A stretch of 64,000 nt of DNA from Valencia hispanica (Eukaryota > Chordata > Actinopteri > Cyprinodontiformes > Valenciidae), in the NCBI GenBank assembly GCA_963556495.2, contig OY747700.1, positions 7,809,520-7,873,519 of the forward strand, given 5' to 3'. This document shows, piece after piece, positions 1 through 13,034 of the stretch. Below the pieces are notes generated by a model. That model did no database searches, was not told where the DNA came from, and saw nothing but the letters and a program-made list of their open reading frames with translations. Both the position numbers and the translations under genes were made by a program. How positions within the stretch are numbered: position 1 is the stretch's first letter; each line of letters opens with the position of its first letter.

Positions 1-512
1 CGCGCCGTCAACTCCTGCCTGAGGCTGACTGAGTCTTCCACAGCTGAGCCCAATAATTAAAGGGGGTAACACACACACGGCGGCTCGGAGTGATTGACGG
101 ACATCTGGTGAGGGAGGTTTAGCGAGAAACAAGGCATAGCAAGCTGAGGATATCTACAATAACACACATGGGGCTGATTTCCCTCATAATTTAACTCCAG
201 AGACAGAAAATCCCAGAGTTTGGCCTTAAAATCTAATAAAGAGATGGTCACATCTTATGCAAAGGATGCAATTCACAACACAGTTGTTTTTGATACAATT
301 CCTGGCCCCGGGCCCTTTGCAGGATGTCTGCTCTTCTTCATGTCTAGCTACTAATAAAAAAAAAAACACTGTTCCCAGAACACCCTTCAAAAACACAAAT
401 AAAGAAAAAAAAAAAGGTTGACCAAAGAGTAAATTGACTCCAAACCTGATGTCTTTTTCTAGATTTCAATAATAGTAAATAATGTAACGTCAAAAACATA
501 AGTAATTTTTTT
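1..512. other. Non-coding, no recognisable feature
   Basis: AT-rich sequence with short A-runs. The longest open frames are short, lack domain-like composition and have no plausible splice context. I see no gene or identifiable repeat here. Confidence 0.5.
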
Positions 513-652
513 GGGCCTAAAGAGGAACAATCATCCGTCACCACACAGCTTCAGTTAATACAGCTAGAAACTACTGATCAGGCCAGAAATCTAGGTGTAG
601 TAATGGACTCAGACCTGAACCTCCAGGGTCACATAAAGGCAATAACAAGGTC
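513..652 (+). mobile_element. L2-clade LINE fragment (reverse transcriptase region)
   Basis: This matches, almost base for base, the part of the larger L2 copy at about 3630-3772, including the stretch translating as [15 protein letters not shown]. It is a short piece of L2 ORF2 just C-terminal of the YADD box, with no intact frame. The flanks are unrelated, so it is an isolated truncated copy. Confidence 0.8.
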
Positions 653-2062
653 ACCATGCAAATCCAGGATAAAAATGTTAAATATTGTAGGGGAAAGGCA
701 AGTATTAATTTTTAATCCAGCGGAGTCGGTGAGACTCAGTTTTTTGCTGAAAGTATGGAGATGCATCTGAATGTGCAACCACGCAAACCCAGTCAAACCG
801 CTTTGGGGGAAAACAATGTGCCCATTCTGAGTGAACAACATTTCTCTTAAGATGCTGTCCTATAAACAGAAGAGAGCTTAGAGACGGTGCCCACCTGGAG
901 AAAAGTCCTAAATGCCTCGTAGTTGTGAATCTGGCCTATGGGAGGAGGCAGAGGAGATCGAAAGTGGTGCGCTAAGGCCCAGTAAACAGTCTTTTTACAT
1001 AACGTCCCATAGGCAATTCGTTACATACTTCTGGGTCAAATCTGCCTTTTTTCTCGACATATATGTACACATATTATACATTATTGGAAACATGAAATTC
1101 TTGTGATTCCAATGATGTATGCCAATCAAGGATAAAATTATAACTGTAAACACAGTAAACACTTTTGTCAAACCACTCAGAAAGAAAAATAAGGTACAAC
1201 TCACTTGTTTGAAGCCTCACATCATTGACAGAACTAAGCCATCTGAAGGAAAAACTGTCTTTTTACATCCTCATGGGTCATTTAATGTCCTCCAATAAAA
1301 TAGTTAGTCCACAACAAATCTGACGTACACAATCCAAAATGACCTGCCACTGAAAACCTCCGTAATGCCTTTCCTTGTGTGTATTTCTTTCAAAGTTTTC
1401 ATCATAGCTACCGTTAGCATACTCATATTAGCCTAAAAAAAACACAACATCACCCTTCTTCTTCTTCTTTATGATGTTTATGGGCTGCTGACAAACAACA
1501 AATTGGTGAATTACCGCTGACTGGTATGGGGTGTGGATCAGAACGTCACTCAAGGTTGCCCTTGGCTCTCCAACACTAGTGATGTATTAGCATCATCCTT
1601 GCTTGTACTAGCTTTACTCTTGTTTTCATTAAGCCAAGCTCTAATGTCCACTTTGGTATACAATCGTATCAAACTATCTTCTTTAGAGTCCCCTAGAGTT
1701 CCAAATAGCAGCCTACAGCACCCTCTGCTGGTCGTCTTGGGTGAATACATTGAATGTTACAACTTAATTTAAACGGGCGTTGTAATCGTTGTTGTGGAGA
1801 TGGCAAAATGAGGAACTGTGAGTTGCAGACAGTGTTTCAATCTTAGCTACTTCGTCGCCATATTTTGCGAATTTTTAAAGTCCTCTACCGATTGTTTGGT
1901 AAAAAGCGCCTAGTGACAAATCTAGCGACTTTCTTTGGTGTTATCAGAGACTCTGACGTGAAGCACATATACTTGTTACTCTTTCCACTGAGCAGCGGTG
2001 CTGCCGTGGGCTCCTCTCCCGCCCCAGAGCGCTCACAGCCTGCGCCCAGGTCCAGCTGGGGT
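653..2062. other. Non-coding, unassigned
   Basis: No exon-like open frame and no repeat end that I can recognise. The open frame at 1533-1772 starts with plausible hydrophobic residues but has no splice context or family resemblance. Confidence 0.4.
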
Positions 2063-4526
2063 CAGAGCAGATTTTTACCAACATCTCGGTAATTAATATT
2101 GCATTATCTGACCATTGCTGTATTTTCTTTGAAAGTACCATCTCTGCTAAATTATCCAGCCACAGTAAGACCACTATAAAAAACCATTTTCTAGGGGACA
2201 GTTCATTAGAATCCTTTAAACGTATTTACCCTTCCACCACATCCCCCTCATCTCCCAACTCAAACTCAGTAAATAAGCTGGTAGATAATTTTCTTGCGAA
2301 AATCTCAGACATCATGGATTCCATTGCTCCAACTAAAGTGAAAGTAGTCTCAGGTAGAAAGAAGTCTCCATGGGCAAGTAATTCACTGGTACGTAGTGAA
2401 AAAAGAGAGTGTCGACGAGCCGAGAGAAAATGGCGGAAAACTCGACTCCAGGTTCACTGTGAGATCTACAAAGAGAGACTGAATAGATATCAGCTAACCA
2501 TTAAAGATGCTAGGGAATCGTTCTTTTCTGAAATCATCAACAGAAACATTAATAATGCACGGACTCTATTTGCAACGGTGGAAAGAGTAACTAATCCTTT
2601 AGTGACAGTAGCCCCTGAACTAAACTCTACCAGGGCCTGCAATGAATTTGCAGCTTTTTCACTGAAAAAATTCTAACAATTAGACGGTCAATCTGTACCT
2701 CAATATCGAACCCACAACCAGTGCCATCCCCAATCAACAACAATGTAGAGAAAATGTCTGAATTCCACGAATTAAACCAGAACAGCCTTGAAAAAAATCA
2801 TTATCCAATTAAGCTCCTCCTCCTGCTATCTTGATATCCTACCCACAGCTTTTCTAAAGAAAGTTCTTCCTGTTATTGGGTCTGATCTTGTTCAAATAGT
2901 GAACTCATCCCTGCTATCAGGTGTCTTCCCTCAGGCTTTAAAAACAGCAGTATTGAACCATTGCTAAAAAAGAAGAATCTGGACAACACGTTAATGCAGA
3001 ACTACAGGCCAATCTCTAATCTCCCATTCATCAGTAAGATTATTGAAAAAGCTGTTTCAGCAGGTAAATATCTTCATAACAAGGACAAATCGTTTTGATG
3101 TTTTTCAGTCTGGTTTCCGTGCTCACCACAGCACAGAGACTGCCCTCGTCAAAGTATTTAATGACATCCGCATAAATACAGACTGTGGAAGAACCACAGT
3201 GCTGGTTCTGTTGGACCTCAGTGCAGCATTTGACACTGTTGATCATGATATTTTATTGGAACGACTGGAGAGCTGGGTCGGACTCTCTGGTACACTACTT
3301 GGCTGGTTCGAGTCTTACCTAAAGAACAGGGACTTCTATGTTTCCATAAGAAACTTTTCATCAGAATGAACAGAAATCACATGTGGGGTGCCCCAGGGCT
3401 CCATCCTGGGGCCCCTCTTATTTAATATCTACATGCTCCCACTAGGCAAGATTATAGCGACCAATAAGATTAGCTACCATAACTACGCGGATGACACTCA
3501 GCTCTACATTACAAGGCCACCAGGTGACTCTGAACCCATTCAAACCCTAAATCAATGCATTGATCAAATAAATGGTTGGATGTGTCATAACTTTCTCCAG
3601 CTGAATAGAAACAAAACTGAAGTAATTATTTTTGGACCCAAAGAGGAACGATCAAGAGTCAGCACACAGCTTCAATTAATACAGCAGAAAATACTGATCA
3701 GGCACGAAATCTAGGTGTAGTAATGGACTCAGACCTGAACCTCCAGGGTCACATAAAGGCAATAACAAGGTCAGCCTTCTATCACCTGAACAACATTTCT
3801 AGGATTAAAGGACTGATGTCGCAACAGGACCTAGAAAAACTCATCCATGCGTTTATCTTTAGTCTGATTGATTACTGCAACAGCGTCTTCACAGGTCTGC
3901 CTAAAAAGTCAATCAGACAGCTGCAGCTGATCCAGAACGCTGCTGCTCGTGTTCCTCACTAGAACCAGGAAAGTAGAGCACATCACCCCAGTTCTAAAGT
4001 CCTTACACTGGCTCCCTGTAGCTCAGAGAATAGACTTCTAAATACTCCTACTAGTTTATAAATCATTACATGGCTTAGCACCAAAATATGTTGAAGACCT
4101 GTTGTCATGGTACCAACCACCAAGACCACTCAGGTCCTCCAACTCTAGCCTACTAAACATCCTTAGACTCAGAACTAAACATGGAGAAGCAGCTTTCAGT
4201 TTCTATGCTCCCCTTATCTGGAACAGACTTCCTGACGAGTGCAGAGCTGCTGAAACTCTGAACTGCTTTAAATCGAGACTAAAAACCTATCTGTTTAAAA
4301 TTGCCTTCCATTAAATTATTGATGTCATATGTATGAAATGTGTTCATGCTCTCTTGCTTTATTGTGTATCATGTGTAATGTGTGTTTCTTTTACTTTTAA
4401 TTTCCAATGTTATTTTCCATGTCTGTTTGTTTTGTTTTTTTAAATCACCAAATCATGTAAAGCACCTTGAATTACCCTGCTGCTGAAAGTGTGCTATACA
4501 AATGAAATTACCTTGCCTTGCCCCAC
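2063..4526 (+). mobile_element. L2-clade non-LTR retrotransposon, 5'-truncated and frame-broken
   Basis: Remnant of a LINE of the L2 clade. Going 3'-ward: the end of the endonuclease domain (SDHCCIFFE near 2108), a linker (2314-2676), RT with motif A LLDLSAAFDTVDHD (about 3208-3246), [14 protein letters not shown] (about 3391) and the catalytic box [10 protein letters not shown] (about 3481), then a C-terminal domain to LKTYLFKIAFH (stop near 4312). The 3' UTR ends with the typical L2 tail (GTAAAGCACCTTGAATTACC) and short TTGCC repeats at about 4510-4526. In-frame stops and shifts near 2676, 3369, 3714 and 3962 show it is dead. The 5' end is missing, as is usual after incomplete reverse transcription. 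Confidence 0.9.
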
Positions 4527-4689
4527 TGAATCCAGAATGCTAATGAATCGTGCATGCTCAAAGCCGAAGGTTGGAGGCAGCACTTTGGACTAATCTCAAA
4601 AACAGTGGAATGTATATGGCTGGGAGTGCATTTGTTCAAATCTGTTAAAAAAAAACAATAACAGGACTTAATAAAGCCACTTTTTTGTT

Positions 4690-4784
4690 TATATATATAT
4701 ATATAGATATATATATATAGATATATAGATATATAGATATATATATAGATATATAGATATATATATATATATATAGATATATAT

Positions 4785-4817
<33 letters not shown>

Positions 4818-4834
4818 TATATATATATATATAT

Positions 4835-4888
<54 letters not shown>
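4690..4888. repeat. (TA)n / (ATATAG)n microsatellite
   Basis: About 200 bp of nearly pure alternating AT with interspersed TAGATA units. It creates long Ile/Tyr open frames on the - strand that are not genes. Confidence 0.97.
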
Positions 4889-4892
<4 letters not shown>

Positions 4893-5734
4893 GTTTTGGT
4901 TTGCAACAATAACGTAATGAATTGAAATGAAAATTGAAATGAAAATATGTCAAGATGAGGGCATTTCTTAGTCATTATTAGGTGAGGATAAATAGCAGAT
5001 TAATTAATTAATTAATGACAGATCATAATTACTTTATCTCTTTTGGCCATAATGCTCCTTCCAATAGCAGACATCCCAGCAAATGTAGGATCATCGTAGA
5101 ACAGAATTTCCCTTTATTGTCCCAACCTGGGGGGGGGGGGGGGGGGGATAAGAGATCCTGGTAAAGCCGATCGAGCAAGCTACATTTTGAAAACAAAATC
5201 CAACCCTCTTTCTTCAGGCTCCCACTCTAAGCCACGCCTCCAGAGTGCATAAACGCACAATGCTTGTTCCTGTATGGCAAAAATCATGGGTATCTAAAAT
5301 AACAATAACAAGGATACGCCATTTCCTAACACATTGTGAATTGTGACGCGCATTAACGTAAATAACGCGCAATAAAAAAAAAAACCCGATGTGCCAATAT
5401 CTAGTGGCTGGACACTGGATAAATATGCATAAAACACCACCACTCGTTATTCATGCAAACGCGCCGTTTTCTTACGCAGTTGCGTGTTATTTACGTCACC
5501 GTGCAAAGAACTGTCATATCCCATAATTTATGCATTAATATACACCTTATTTTTGCTACTACTGGTCTGCCATAGTTCCAAGCCAAAAATGCCCGATCCG
5601 TGCACAAAGAGGGGTGAGAGGGTGGTTTGATGGATGGATCAGGAGCCAGTGATTTAAAAAGGGAAGCGCAAAACAATTAGAGGATATTTTAACAAGATTG
5701 TATGTTTTAGAGGCAATTATACAGGCAATTTTTT
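4889..5734. other. Non-coding stretch with poly-G run and short inverted repeat
   Basis: Contains a G homopolymer of about 18 bases at 5131-5147 and a short imperfect inverted repeat whose arms begin near 5344 and end near 5503 (GTGACG...TTAACGTAAATAACGC against GTGTTATTTACGTCAC). The latter may be a small fold-back MITE. No coding potential seen. Confidence 0.45.
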
Positions 5735-5880
5735 TTTCTACAAATAATGGCTTGCATTTATATGGCGCTTTTTCCAGACCCTCAAAGCACTTTATAACTC
5801 CATTATTCATTCAGTCTCACATTCACACACTGGTGGAAGCAAGCTACGATTGTAGCAACAGCTGCCCTGGGGCAGACTGA
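5735..5880 (-). mobile_element. LINE 3'-tail fragment (reverse strand)
   Basis: Read on the - strand it gives the common teleost LINE tail: an AAGTGCTTTGAG-like block followed by GCGCCATATAAATGCAAG. Only the tail and some 3' UTR are present. The clade cannot be fixed from this alone; L2-like is most likely. Confidence 0.5.
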
Positions 5881-6164
5881 CCACAAAACACTTAATGTAT
5901 TGGTGGTCATCAGTATGTGAAGAGCATTTCAACCAATATGGCAAAAATGTTCCAGAAAAACATCACCTACCCCACCTTTAAAACACTAAAATACCGTGCA
6001 GTTATAAAAAATAGCACGCTCCAGTTCAAGAAATGTGTAATTGAGCAGGATAAAAATATTGACAAAATGTGCATGTCTACTTGTGCATTAAATGAGTAAA
6101 ACAGTGCAAATAATTATGGCAGGGATGCGGAGTCTTAAAGCTGCAGGGAGGAAGGACCTACGAT

Positions 6165-6310
6165 GACGTTCCTTCATGCGCCTTGGATGCAGCAGTCACT
6201 GAAGGAGGTCTCCAGCTCAGCCACAGCTTCATGCAGGGGGTGGGAGACACTGTCCAACAGAGATGTTTTTCTAGTCAGAGTTCTTCTGTCTCCCACCATC
6301 TGCACTGGTT
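6165..6310 (-). mobile_element. LINE fragment, C-terminal part of ORF2
   Basis: The - strand reads VGDRRTLTRKTSLLDSVSHP then LHEAVAELETSFSDCCIQ. This is the conserved C-terminal region after RT in a family of fish non-LTR elements. A diverged second copy of the same region lies at 58455-58640, also on the - strand. Both are short and lack ends. Confidence 0.6.
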
Positions 6311-7271
6311 CTGTGCTGGTGGTGTGCTTATGCTGCAGGAACTTGAGTTTTACGATTTTTCTATTAAGGTTCCCATTAGCTTTGGACGAGAAACAGACCC
6401 ACAGCATCACAGATCCTCCCCCCTATCCATGTCTACATTTCTGTGTTGATTTGGTCAAATGTTTTGGGATCATTGTCCTTCTGAAAAGACCCAGTGGCGA
6501 CCAGTTTTCAGTTCTGTGGCAGAGGGGTTGGCGTTAAGGTTGGGTACCAGATTTATATTTAAAATGTTCCGATATTTTGAATTGTTCATGCACTCAACCA
6601 AGGTTCCCAGGGCCCCCGGAAGACGAAACAATCCAACAGCATCACAGACCTCCACCATACTGAACAGTGGGAGCAAGAGGTGCTTTTGTTTTGATACAAG
6701 TTATGGCTGTCACCGTTTCCTGACATATTATCCATCCACATCTAATTTTCTGTTGAATTACACGTTCTCTCGTCTTTCCCACTAATAAAAATGCATCTCT
6801 TTGTCAAAAGCTCCCAGACGTGGTGAAGCAGAAATGAAAGCAAAATGTTTAAGCGATTATTAATTCAAAAGGAACTGTGTGGGGAGACGGTGAGAAAAAT
6901 GTGGAGGTTGCTGGTTCATGCACTGTGTTTAGGAGCCTAATAAGTCATAGGTCAGCGATAAATAGAAGAAATCATTTAAAAAATAGTCAAGGAAATACCC
7001 AAAATTGCGAAAAATCAGACAAACTATAAAAAAATAAAATCCAAACTCAGAAACCCTTGGAAGCGAAACAGAACAAAATGAGGAAGATGTGGGTTTGCCA
7101 TCTCTTCTGAGCATTAATATCACCCTGTCTACAGATGTGGTACCCAAAATATATCACTGTTCCAGCCACAGTGTGATGAAAACGCTCCCCTTTAATTACT
7201 CTACAAACCTTCTCAACCCTCCTCTCCCTTCATCGCCACTCCTCCCACTGTCCTCACCTGCCCGCCTAGCT
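6311..7271. other. Repeat-like non-coding stretch
   Basis: 6360-6700 contains two similar blocks (CCACAGCATCACAGATCCTC near 6400 and AACAGCATCACAGACCTCC near 6637), suggesting decayed mobile-element sequence. I cannot place it in a family. The rest is unassigned. Confidence 0.3.
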
Positions 7272-7884
7272 TTAAAGGTGCAATATGCAAGAATTTTATA
7301 GTGAAATAATCACACAACAGTCTTAATGTCTCAATCATGTTGGAAGGAAGGAAGGTCACACTGATACAGATTTCCTTCTCAGCCGGTCTGGGTGGTGGCA
7401 AGTTTTTATCATTTTAAAAAGGCCGGTGAAGCACGTAGTCATTGTTTACAATCTGTGAGCCCGCCTCCACACTTCCTGGTACCAGAGCCAATCACATGTG
7501 AGCCCGTAAGGTTGCCAGGTCTCCAACACAAACACTGTGTCGGCATTTGTAATTTGACACCGACCGGGCTAGGGGCTAACGTTGAGCTAACAATGCTAGC
7601 AGTAAAATAGAGGAAAAAAAAGTCGGCATCTAAAAACATCTCAAGCTACTTTTTTCAATTACCAACAACCCGATATTGCAGTGAAATGTATTTATCTACG
7701 TATCAACTTTCTGTGCATGACTCGTCTTCGCTCTTCACCGTGAATCTTCTGGAGCTGATCCGTCAAACTGGCAACCCGGCATGAAACTCAAAAAGGGGAG
7801 GGGCGGGGCTCTTTTGTTTTTCTACATGGACTGCAGTACTCCAATTTGACCACAAGGTGTTATTCTTACATATTGCACCTTTAA
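7272..7884. mobile_element. Non-autonomous DNA transposon with TTAA target-site duplication
   Basis: Both ends carry the inverted repeat AGGTGCAATATGYAAGAAT, each flanked by TTAA (7272-7275 and 7881-7884). About 613 bp, with no transposase frame. TTAA duplication is typical of the piggyBac and Kolobok superfamilies; the AGG terminus does not look like piggyBac's usual CCC start, so Kolobok-like is my guess. The interior is moderately GC-rich. Confidence 0.85.
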
Positions 7885-8134
7885 TACGTCGTGTTTTTCA
7901 GAACCGGTACGCGGAAACAAACACTTTGGGTCACCAAATGCTGTAGTGGAGCCGTCTAGCTGCCAAACCTACCGCGCTCTGTGTTCACGGACCGGCTGGT
8001 TCCGAGAACTCGTCTCCTCGGGATCCAAGACGCGTTGGAAAGAGTCACACGAGTGTGAAGAGAATAAACAACGGCAGTTTTGCACGTAATGAATCAGACA
8101 TTTCTTTGGGTTGTCAATGCGAAGAACCTGAATC

Positions 8135-8340
8135 TGGTTTGGCTGCTAACCAGTTTAGCTTGCTAGCTGAATATTTAGCTTCAAACTAAATATATTTGTT
8201 TGAAACTGTGACATTTGTAAATGAAAAAAATAACAGACACGAATAAGACTTTGAAAAACAAACTCCCAGTTATTTCTTTCTCTTATGACAGGCTAATTGA
8301 CTCAAATTATTGCTGTCAGCTTTTGAGTGTAACTTTATAA
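8135..8340. mobile_element. Copy of the local AAATATTTAG MITE family (partial)
   Basis: Shares the core CCAGTTTAGCTTGCTAG, the AAATATTTAGCTTC motif, and the terminal block ending GAGTGTAAC with copies at 16984-17435, 39608-39790, 42862-43180 and 54815-55880. The left end is not clear. Confidence 0.65.
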
Positions 8341-9385
8341 ACGCCGCCCCATATTAAAGAGGTTCTGCTTCTGCACGACAGATGTCATGCATCGATTAAA
8401 TGCATCTCCTGTTTAATGATAAACAGATATGAGATGGACTTCAGGCCGTTCTACAGCACCAGTGATCCAAGAATAGCTCAGAGTAAGGATGATGGGTTTG
8501 ACCATCGGTTTTCATTTAGAGGTTAAATTTAGAGATACGCTGCAGGAGAGTGGAGAGTGGGAGAGATGCGTACCTAATCAGCTGAGACAAAAAAAAAAAG
8601 AATACTTGAAGGGAGGGTGGGACAAAAGCAGGGAGTGACATTTAAAAGACAACTGAGATAGAAAAACAATAGGCTAGGAAAAAAGATTAAATAAGGAGAA
8701 TTAGGAGAGAATGGAAAAAAAGAGAGGAACGTATCATCAGAAAGAACAGAGTGAAAAAAGAATGACAGCTGACATTTTAAATCAGTCTCTGCTGGCTGAT
8801 TTATGTCTTTAAGGTTTAATAAAGACCAGACACCCATACGTGCTTCCACTTCCACTTTGCTCATCGATACCCCTTCATGCAGTTCAGCTTCAGTCTCCGT
8901 TTTTCTAACAGTCTTGGATCATTTCTGTGAAAGAATGATACGTTTTTTCCAGTTTGGTGCTGGAACTTCAGTGGTTTGATTCAGAGATCAGATGCAGATT
9001 AAATCCAAGCAAACTTAAAAGGAAAAAGTCCACCAATCTCAAGCCCAAGGGCTGAGAGCTCCAGGAGCCACTGAACAGAACGTCGTGTCTCCTTTTGTTT
9101 TCATCTTGGTACGGGGGAGCCTTCAGCAGAACCTGATCAAGGAACCTCTGGGACCTAATAAAACCTGGAGTCAGTCGGTGAAAAACCAGTATAGATGGAT
9201 CAAGATTGGAGTCACATGTGGAAACGTGTATTTCAGAACCCTGGTACTATGGAAGAAATATCATTAGCATCAGACTGTTTTTAGAAACTGAGTTTATAAC
9301 GTATAATTTTTGTCCTGTGCAATTATGTAAATATTTTAAACTTTGAATTTGCATGCAAAAAAAAAAAAAAAAAGTGTTCAAAAAT
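8341..9385. other. Non-coding, unassigned
   Basis: No exon-like frame and no repeat boundaries recognised. An A-run at 9357-9373 directly precedes the next palindromic element. Confidence 0.4.
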
Positions 9386-9632
9386 CCGCCTGCAAATGTG
9401 GTGACCTTCCGGTGACCCAAGCCAAAGCAATCAGAGCTAGATCGAATCAAACGGCTTTTAGTCAATCCAATTACGCTCCTTTGATCACGTGACAAATAGT
9501 TAGCTGGTTAGCACGCGCTGCTGTCATGTGATCAAAGAAGTGTAATTTGATTGGCTAAAAGCCGCTCGACTCCATCTAGTGCTGATCGCTTTGGCTTGGG
9601 TCACCAGAAGGTCACCACATTTGCAGGCGAGA
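9386..9632. mobile_element. Palindromic fold-back element
   Basis: The left arm (9386-about 9490, starting CCGCCTGCAAATGTGGTGAC) is matched in reverse complement by the right arm (about 9522-9632, ending GTCACCACATTTGCAGGCGA) with scattered mismatches. The central spacer is short. This is the structure of a MITE or fold-back element; no transposase and no certain target duplication. Confidence 0.8.
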
Positions 9633-9805
9633 TTTTGCAGCCGAATGTCTGCAGGTGAATTTTTCCAGGTGACTTTTTTTTTTTTTTTTAAGGAGGAATT
9701 TTTGCAGACAAGTTTTTGAAGGAGAAAGTTTGCAGGCGAAACTTTTGCTGGCAAGTTTTCACAGGTGGATTTTTAAAAGGTGAGACTCTGAAGGTTAATT
9801 TTTTG
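9625..9805. repeat. Degenerate short tandem repeat adjoining the palindrome
   Basis: Successive variants of a unit of about 13-16 bp of the form TTTGCAGGYGAATTTT recur (for example near 9620, 9650, 9705, 9730, 9755). The unit matches the terminal sequence of the preceding fold-back element, so it probably arose from the element's end. Confidence 0.6.
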
Positions 9806-9966
9806 GCTAAGAAATGTGTGTAGAGCATTGGAACAATCCAATCGTGAGGAAACAAAAGAATGAATAATTATTTCCAGCTCAGGACCTGACTCACTGGTGC
9901 TTTATTTGGCAATATTTCTTAGATGATGAAAACAGGAACCTGAGGACCAGACATATGCCTCCAAAG

Positions 9967-10346
9967 TAGGGATGTAAGAAAATATCAATGCACTGATATA
10001 TCGCGATATTTTATTACCCGATATTGCATCGATATTCAAAACAAAAATATTGATTTTTTAAAAGGATTTGAATGGAACTTTTTCTCGTAAAATTAAATAT
10101 ATGACTGGTAGTTTGTGGCTGTTTTCACCTTCTTCATTCCAGTGGATCAATTAGATCTACTAATAAAACTGGATGTGTTAAAGTATGAAACAGGTTGGAG
10201 GGTTTAGATTGCTGGGACAGTTTCTCTACAGTTAAATTGAGTTTTAAAAATCACAATATATAGTCTTACTCATAGTATCACAATATCGTCTCCCCTGTAT
10301 CGCGATACATATCGTATCACCAGATTTTTGCCAATACACATCCCTA
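9967..10346. mobile_element. hAT-type MITE with exact 8-bp target duplication
   Basis: 380-bp element with terminal inverted repeat TAGGGATGT at 9967 and ACATCCCTA ending at 10346. The flanking octamer CTCCAAAG is duplicated exactly (9959-9966 and 10347-10354). An 8-bp duplication is diagnostic of the hAT superfamily. The interior is rich in ATATCGCGATA-like palindromic blocks and has no open frame. Confidence 0.93.
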
Positions 10347-10520
10347 CTCCAAAGTAAAACAAAATCCAAGGTTATATAAAAGGTTACTAACAGAGGCCTT
10401 TGCCAAGACTCCCTCTAAAATGCTTAGAGCTGCCTATTTTAACCATTTAAACCCCAAATATACCTTAATATGCATTAATACGCACAGTGGACACCGTCTT
10501 AGCTCTACTGCAGAAGCTGA

Positions 10521-11777
10521 GGGCGTGTTCACACCAGCCTTGTTTAGTTCGCTAAAAACGAACTCAGATTCGTTTCCTCCCTTGGTCCGGGGTCCTATTG
10601 GGCCGGTATGAATGCAACCCAGCGAATTCTGCTGGGTACCAAACAAGCGAACCAAGACCCGGCTGAAAAAGTGTTCTCAGAATAGTTCCAAAGGACCGAA
10701 CTTTATCCCACCCAGTAAACAAAACAAAAAAACCTTCGTTTTTAGTCTCGTTTTTAGTCTCGGCGGGGAACCGTCTTTGTGGTGCGTTATGAAAAGTCAT
10801 TATTATTCTTTCTTTTCTTCTTTCCCCACTTCTATTCATATTTATAAAGTTATGCTAATTCTACACAATGCATTGATCTGCATTCTATTGTACAGCTCAT
10901 GTTGCATCAAACGGTCCTGACGCTCAAACATTTCTGTTAAGCAGAGGTCGCACTGCAAGTCTTTTGTTGTCGGTCATTTTGACTGACTGGATGAAAAAAA
11001 ATAATAATAATTTATCCGACAATTTTTTAAATAATAACAAATTCAGTAGTTCATTTCCCTTCATTTTAGTTTATATTAAATCTGAACAAACTGATCGAGC
11101 AAAATTAATAAGCTACATGTTTTATGAACATTTCGCCTGCAGTGGCCTGAACGCTCCACGCTGCGTAACGGATTGTTAGCAGTTTTGAAACCAGTGAACA
11201 TTTATCCAATTGAAGCGATCAGAATAAGGCGGTTCAGTGGATGCGCTCTTTTTTGCTGCAGCAGCGCCAGTCTGTGTCCCGTGCAGCCACAGATGCGCTC
11301 CGGAGCTTCAGTAACTCTTCCTACATGTTTTCAGTTTGCGGATAGCGAGATGCATCGAGTGCGGTGTCCAGATTTGAGATGGTGCTCAGATGCTCTCATG
11401 GGAATCTTTCTTTGATTGATTTAGTTACCAGTACTCCATGCGTAAAGTCTGCGTATTTTGTACCAAGTGGTCAGGGGTTTGAATACTAATGACCGACACC
11501 CTTCAGATTTTTTGGTAACCATTTAAAAAAAAAAAAACCCTGTGCGTTAACAGTAACGCCAGAAAGATAAGAACAGCACTCTCCACATGGCTTTTTAGCC
11601 CGCCTACACGTCCAATGACTGAAAGACCTTAGCACAGGTGTCTTTTTGTTGAGAAACTCTGGTCCTGTTGCATTTACTAGGAGTGTGAATAGGAACCGCA
11701 GCACAATAAAATACAATAACATTTGGTCCGGACCAAAGCAAGTGAACTAACGAACCTTCCTGGTCTGAATACAGCCC
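10521..11777. mobile_element. Non-autonomous DNA transposon, about 1.26 kb
   Basis: Ends are inverted repeats: GGGCGTGTTCACACCAG at 10521 and the complement of GGGCTGTATTCAGACCAG ending at 11777. Sub-terminal GGTCCGG blocks occur at both ends (about 10584 and 11727). No transposase frame. Target duplication not clear, so the superfamily is uncertain. Confidence 0.75.
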
Positions 11778-12725
11778 AACTGCTTTGTTGGCTGCTTCGA
11801 AATGGCAGCCAATAGCATTTAAAATAGCATTACATCTACTCTAAAAAATTAGTTTCCCAAGCTGCATTTTCTTTTGGATATTTAGGATAACCTGTATGAA
11901 AAAAAATATCTGAATTTTGCATGAATAATTAGAAGTTATAGTCCAGAGGAAAATCTGCAAATCTAAAACCCTCAATCCATCCTTTGTGGTTTATATCAAT
12001 ACATGAAAAAAATAACGGCACAGCGGAGTGGATGTGAACAATAAAACTTATTTTAAAAATGTCCTTTCCTAATCAAAAACCCAAACAATCCCTGCATCGT
12101 CATTCTTAGAAAGCTGCAAGCTTTCTGTCCGCTTCTCTCAAGCAGACAAGCACCAGATCGTTTTACTTTGACGTCACTTGGGACGCATTTTACACACCGC
12201 ACTGAGTCACTTTCTCTCACTTCACCTCAGCAGAGAGTGAAAAAACAGAACAAGAGCAGCAGCCCACGCCCAGTTCTGACCCGGCGAGACTGCAAAGTTA
12301 AACCAATCTGTCGGCAACACCACAGAGAACGGTGAGCTTCAAGAGAGCCAGATAGAATCTGATCTAAACACGTGGACGACCTTAAACACATACAGTGTCA
12401 AAGGGAAAGTGTTGACACCCTTGCAGATTTCTTCCTCTTCACTTAAATGTTTCAGATCATAACATTTTCATTTTAAAGATGATTGACTAGACATTTTCGG
12501 AGATAAAAACAGGACAGACCCGTAAAAGCAAGACATTAATTAAATAGGAAGTGTGTGACAACATGAAGTGGACTAAAAAGTGTAAAAAAGCAACACGCCC
12601 TGCTACAAGCTAAAGAAATTTAAGAACGGATCAGAAAAAAAGAGAAAAGTCATTGATATCCATATGTCTGATTTTTAAGACCTTGGGACTCCAGGGAACC
12701 ACATTTAGGGCTTTTCTAAAAAGAC
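11778..12725. other. Non-coding, unassigned
   Basis: No supported exon or repeat boundaries. Sequence composition resembles the surrounding intergenic or intronic DNA. Confidence 0.4.
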
Positions 12726-13034
12726 TAACTAACTAAAAAGAGCCGATGCTAGTTCGATGCTGGTGCCAGAACCGGTGCTCAGTCGGTTCTTTCAAAGAAC
12801 CGGCTGGTTCTTCACTCAGTGCGTTTACATGCAGCAAGAGAAAGCCAAATAATTGCTTTAGTCCAACGGAAATCAGACTTTTGAAATGCATGCATACACC
12901 TTAGTCCGACTGAAGTCTAACCAAACTAGAGTTTTCATAGTCGAGCTAAGGCACCCAGATAATGCGATTAGAAAATCTAATAATTTCTCTGCATGTAACT
13001 CCAACTCAGCTCAGCTGAACTTTTCACGGGAAGT

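Noticed and set aside
4508..4975. Ile/Tyr-rich open frames on the - strand
   Set aside because: Artefacts of the (TA)n/(ATATAG)n repeat.
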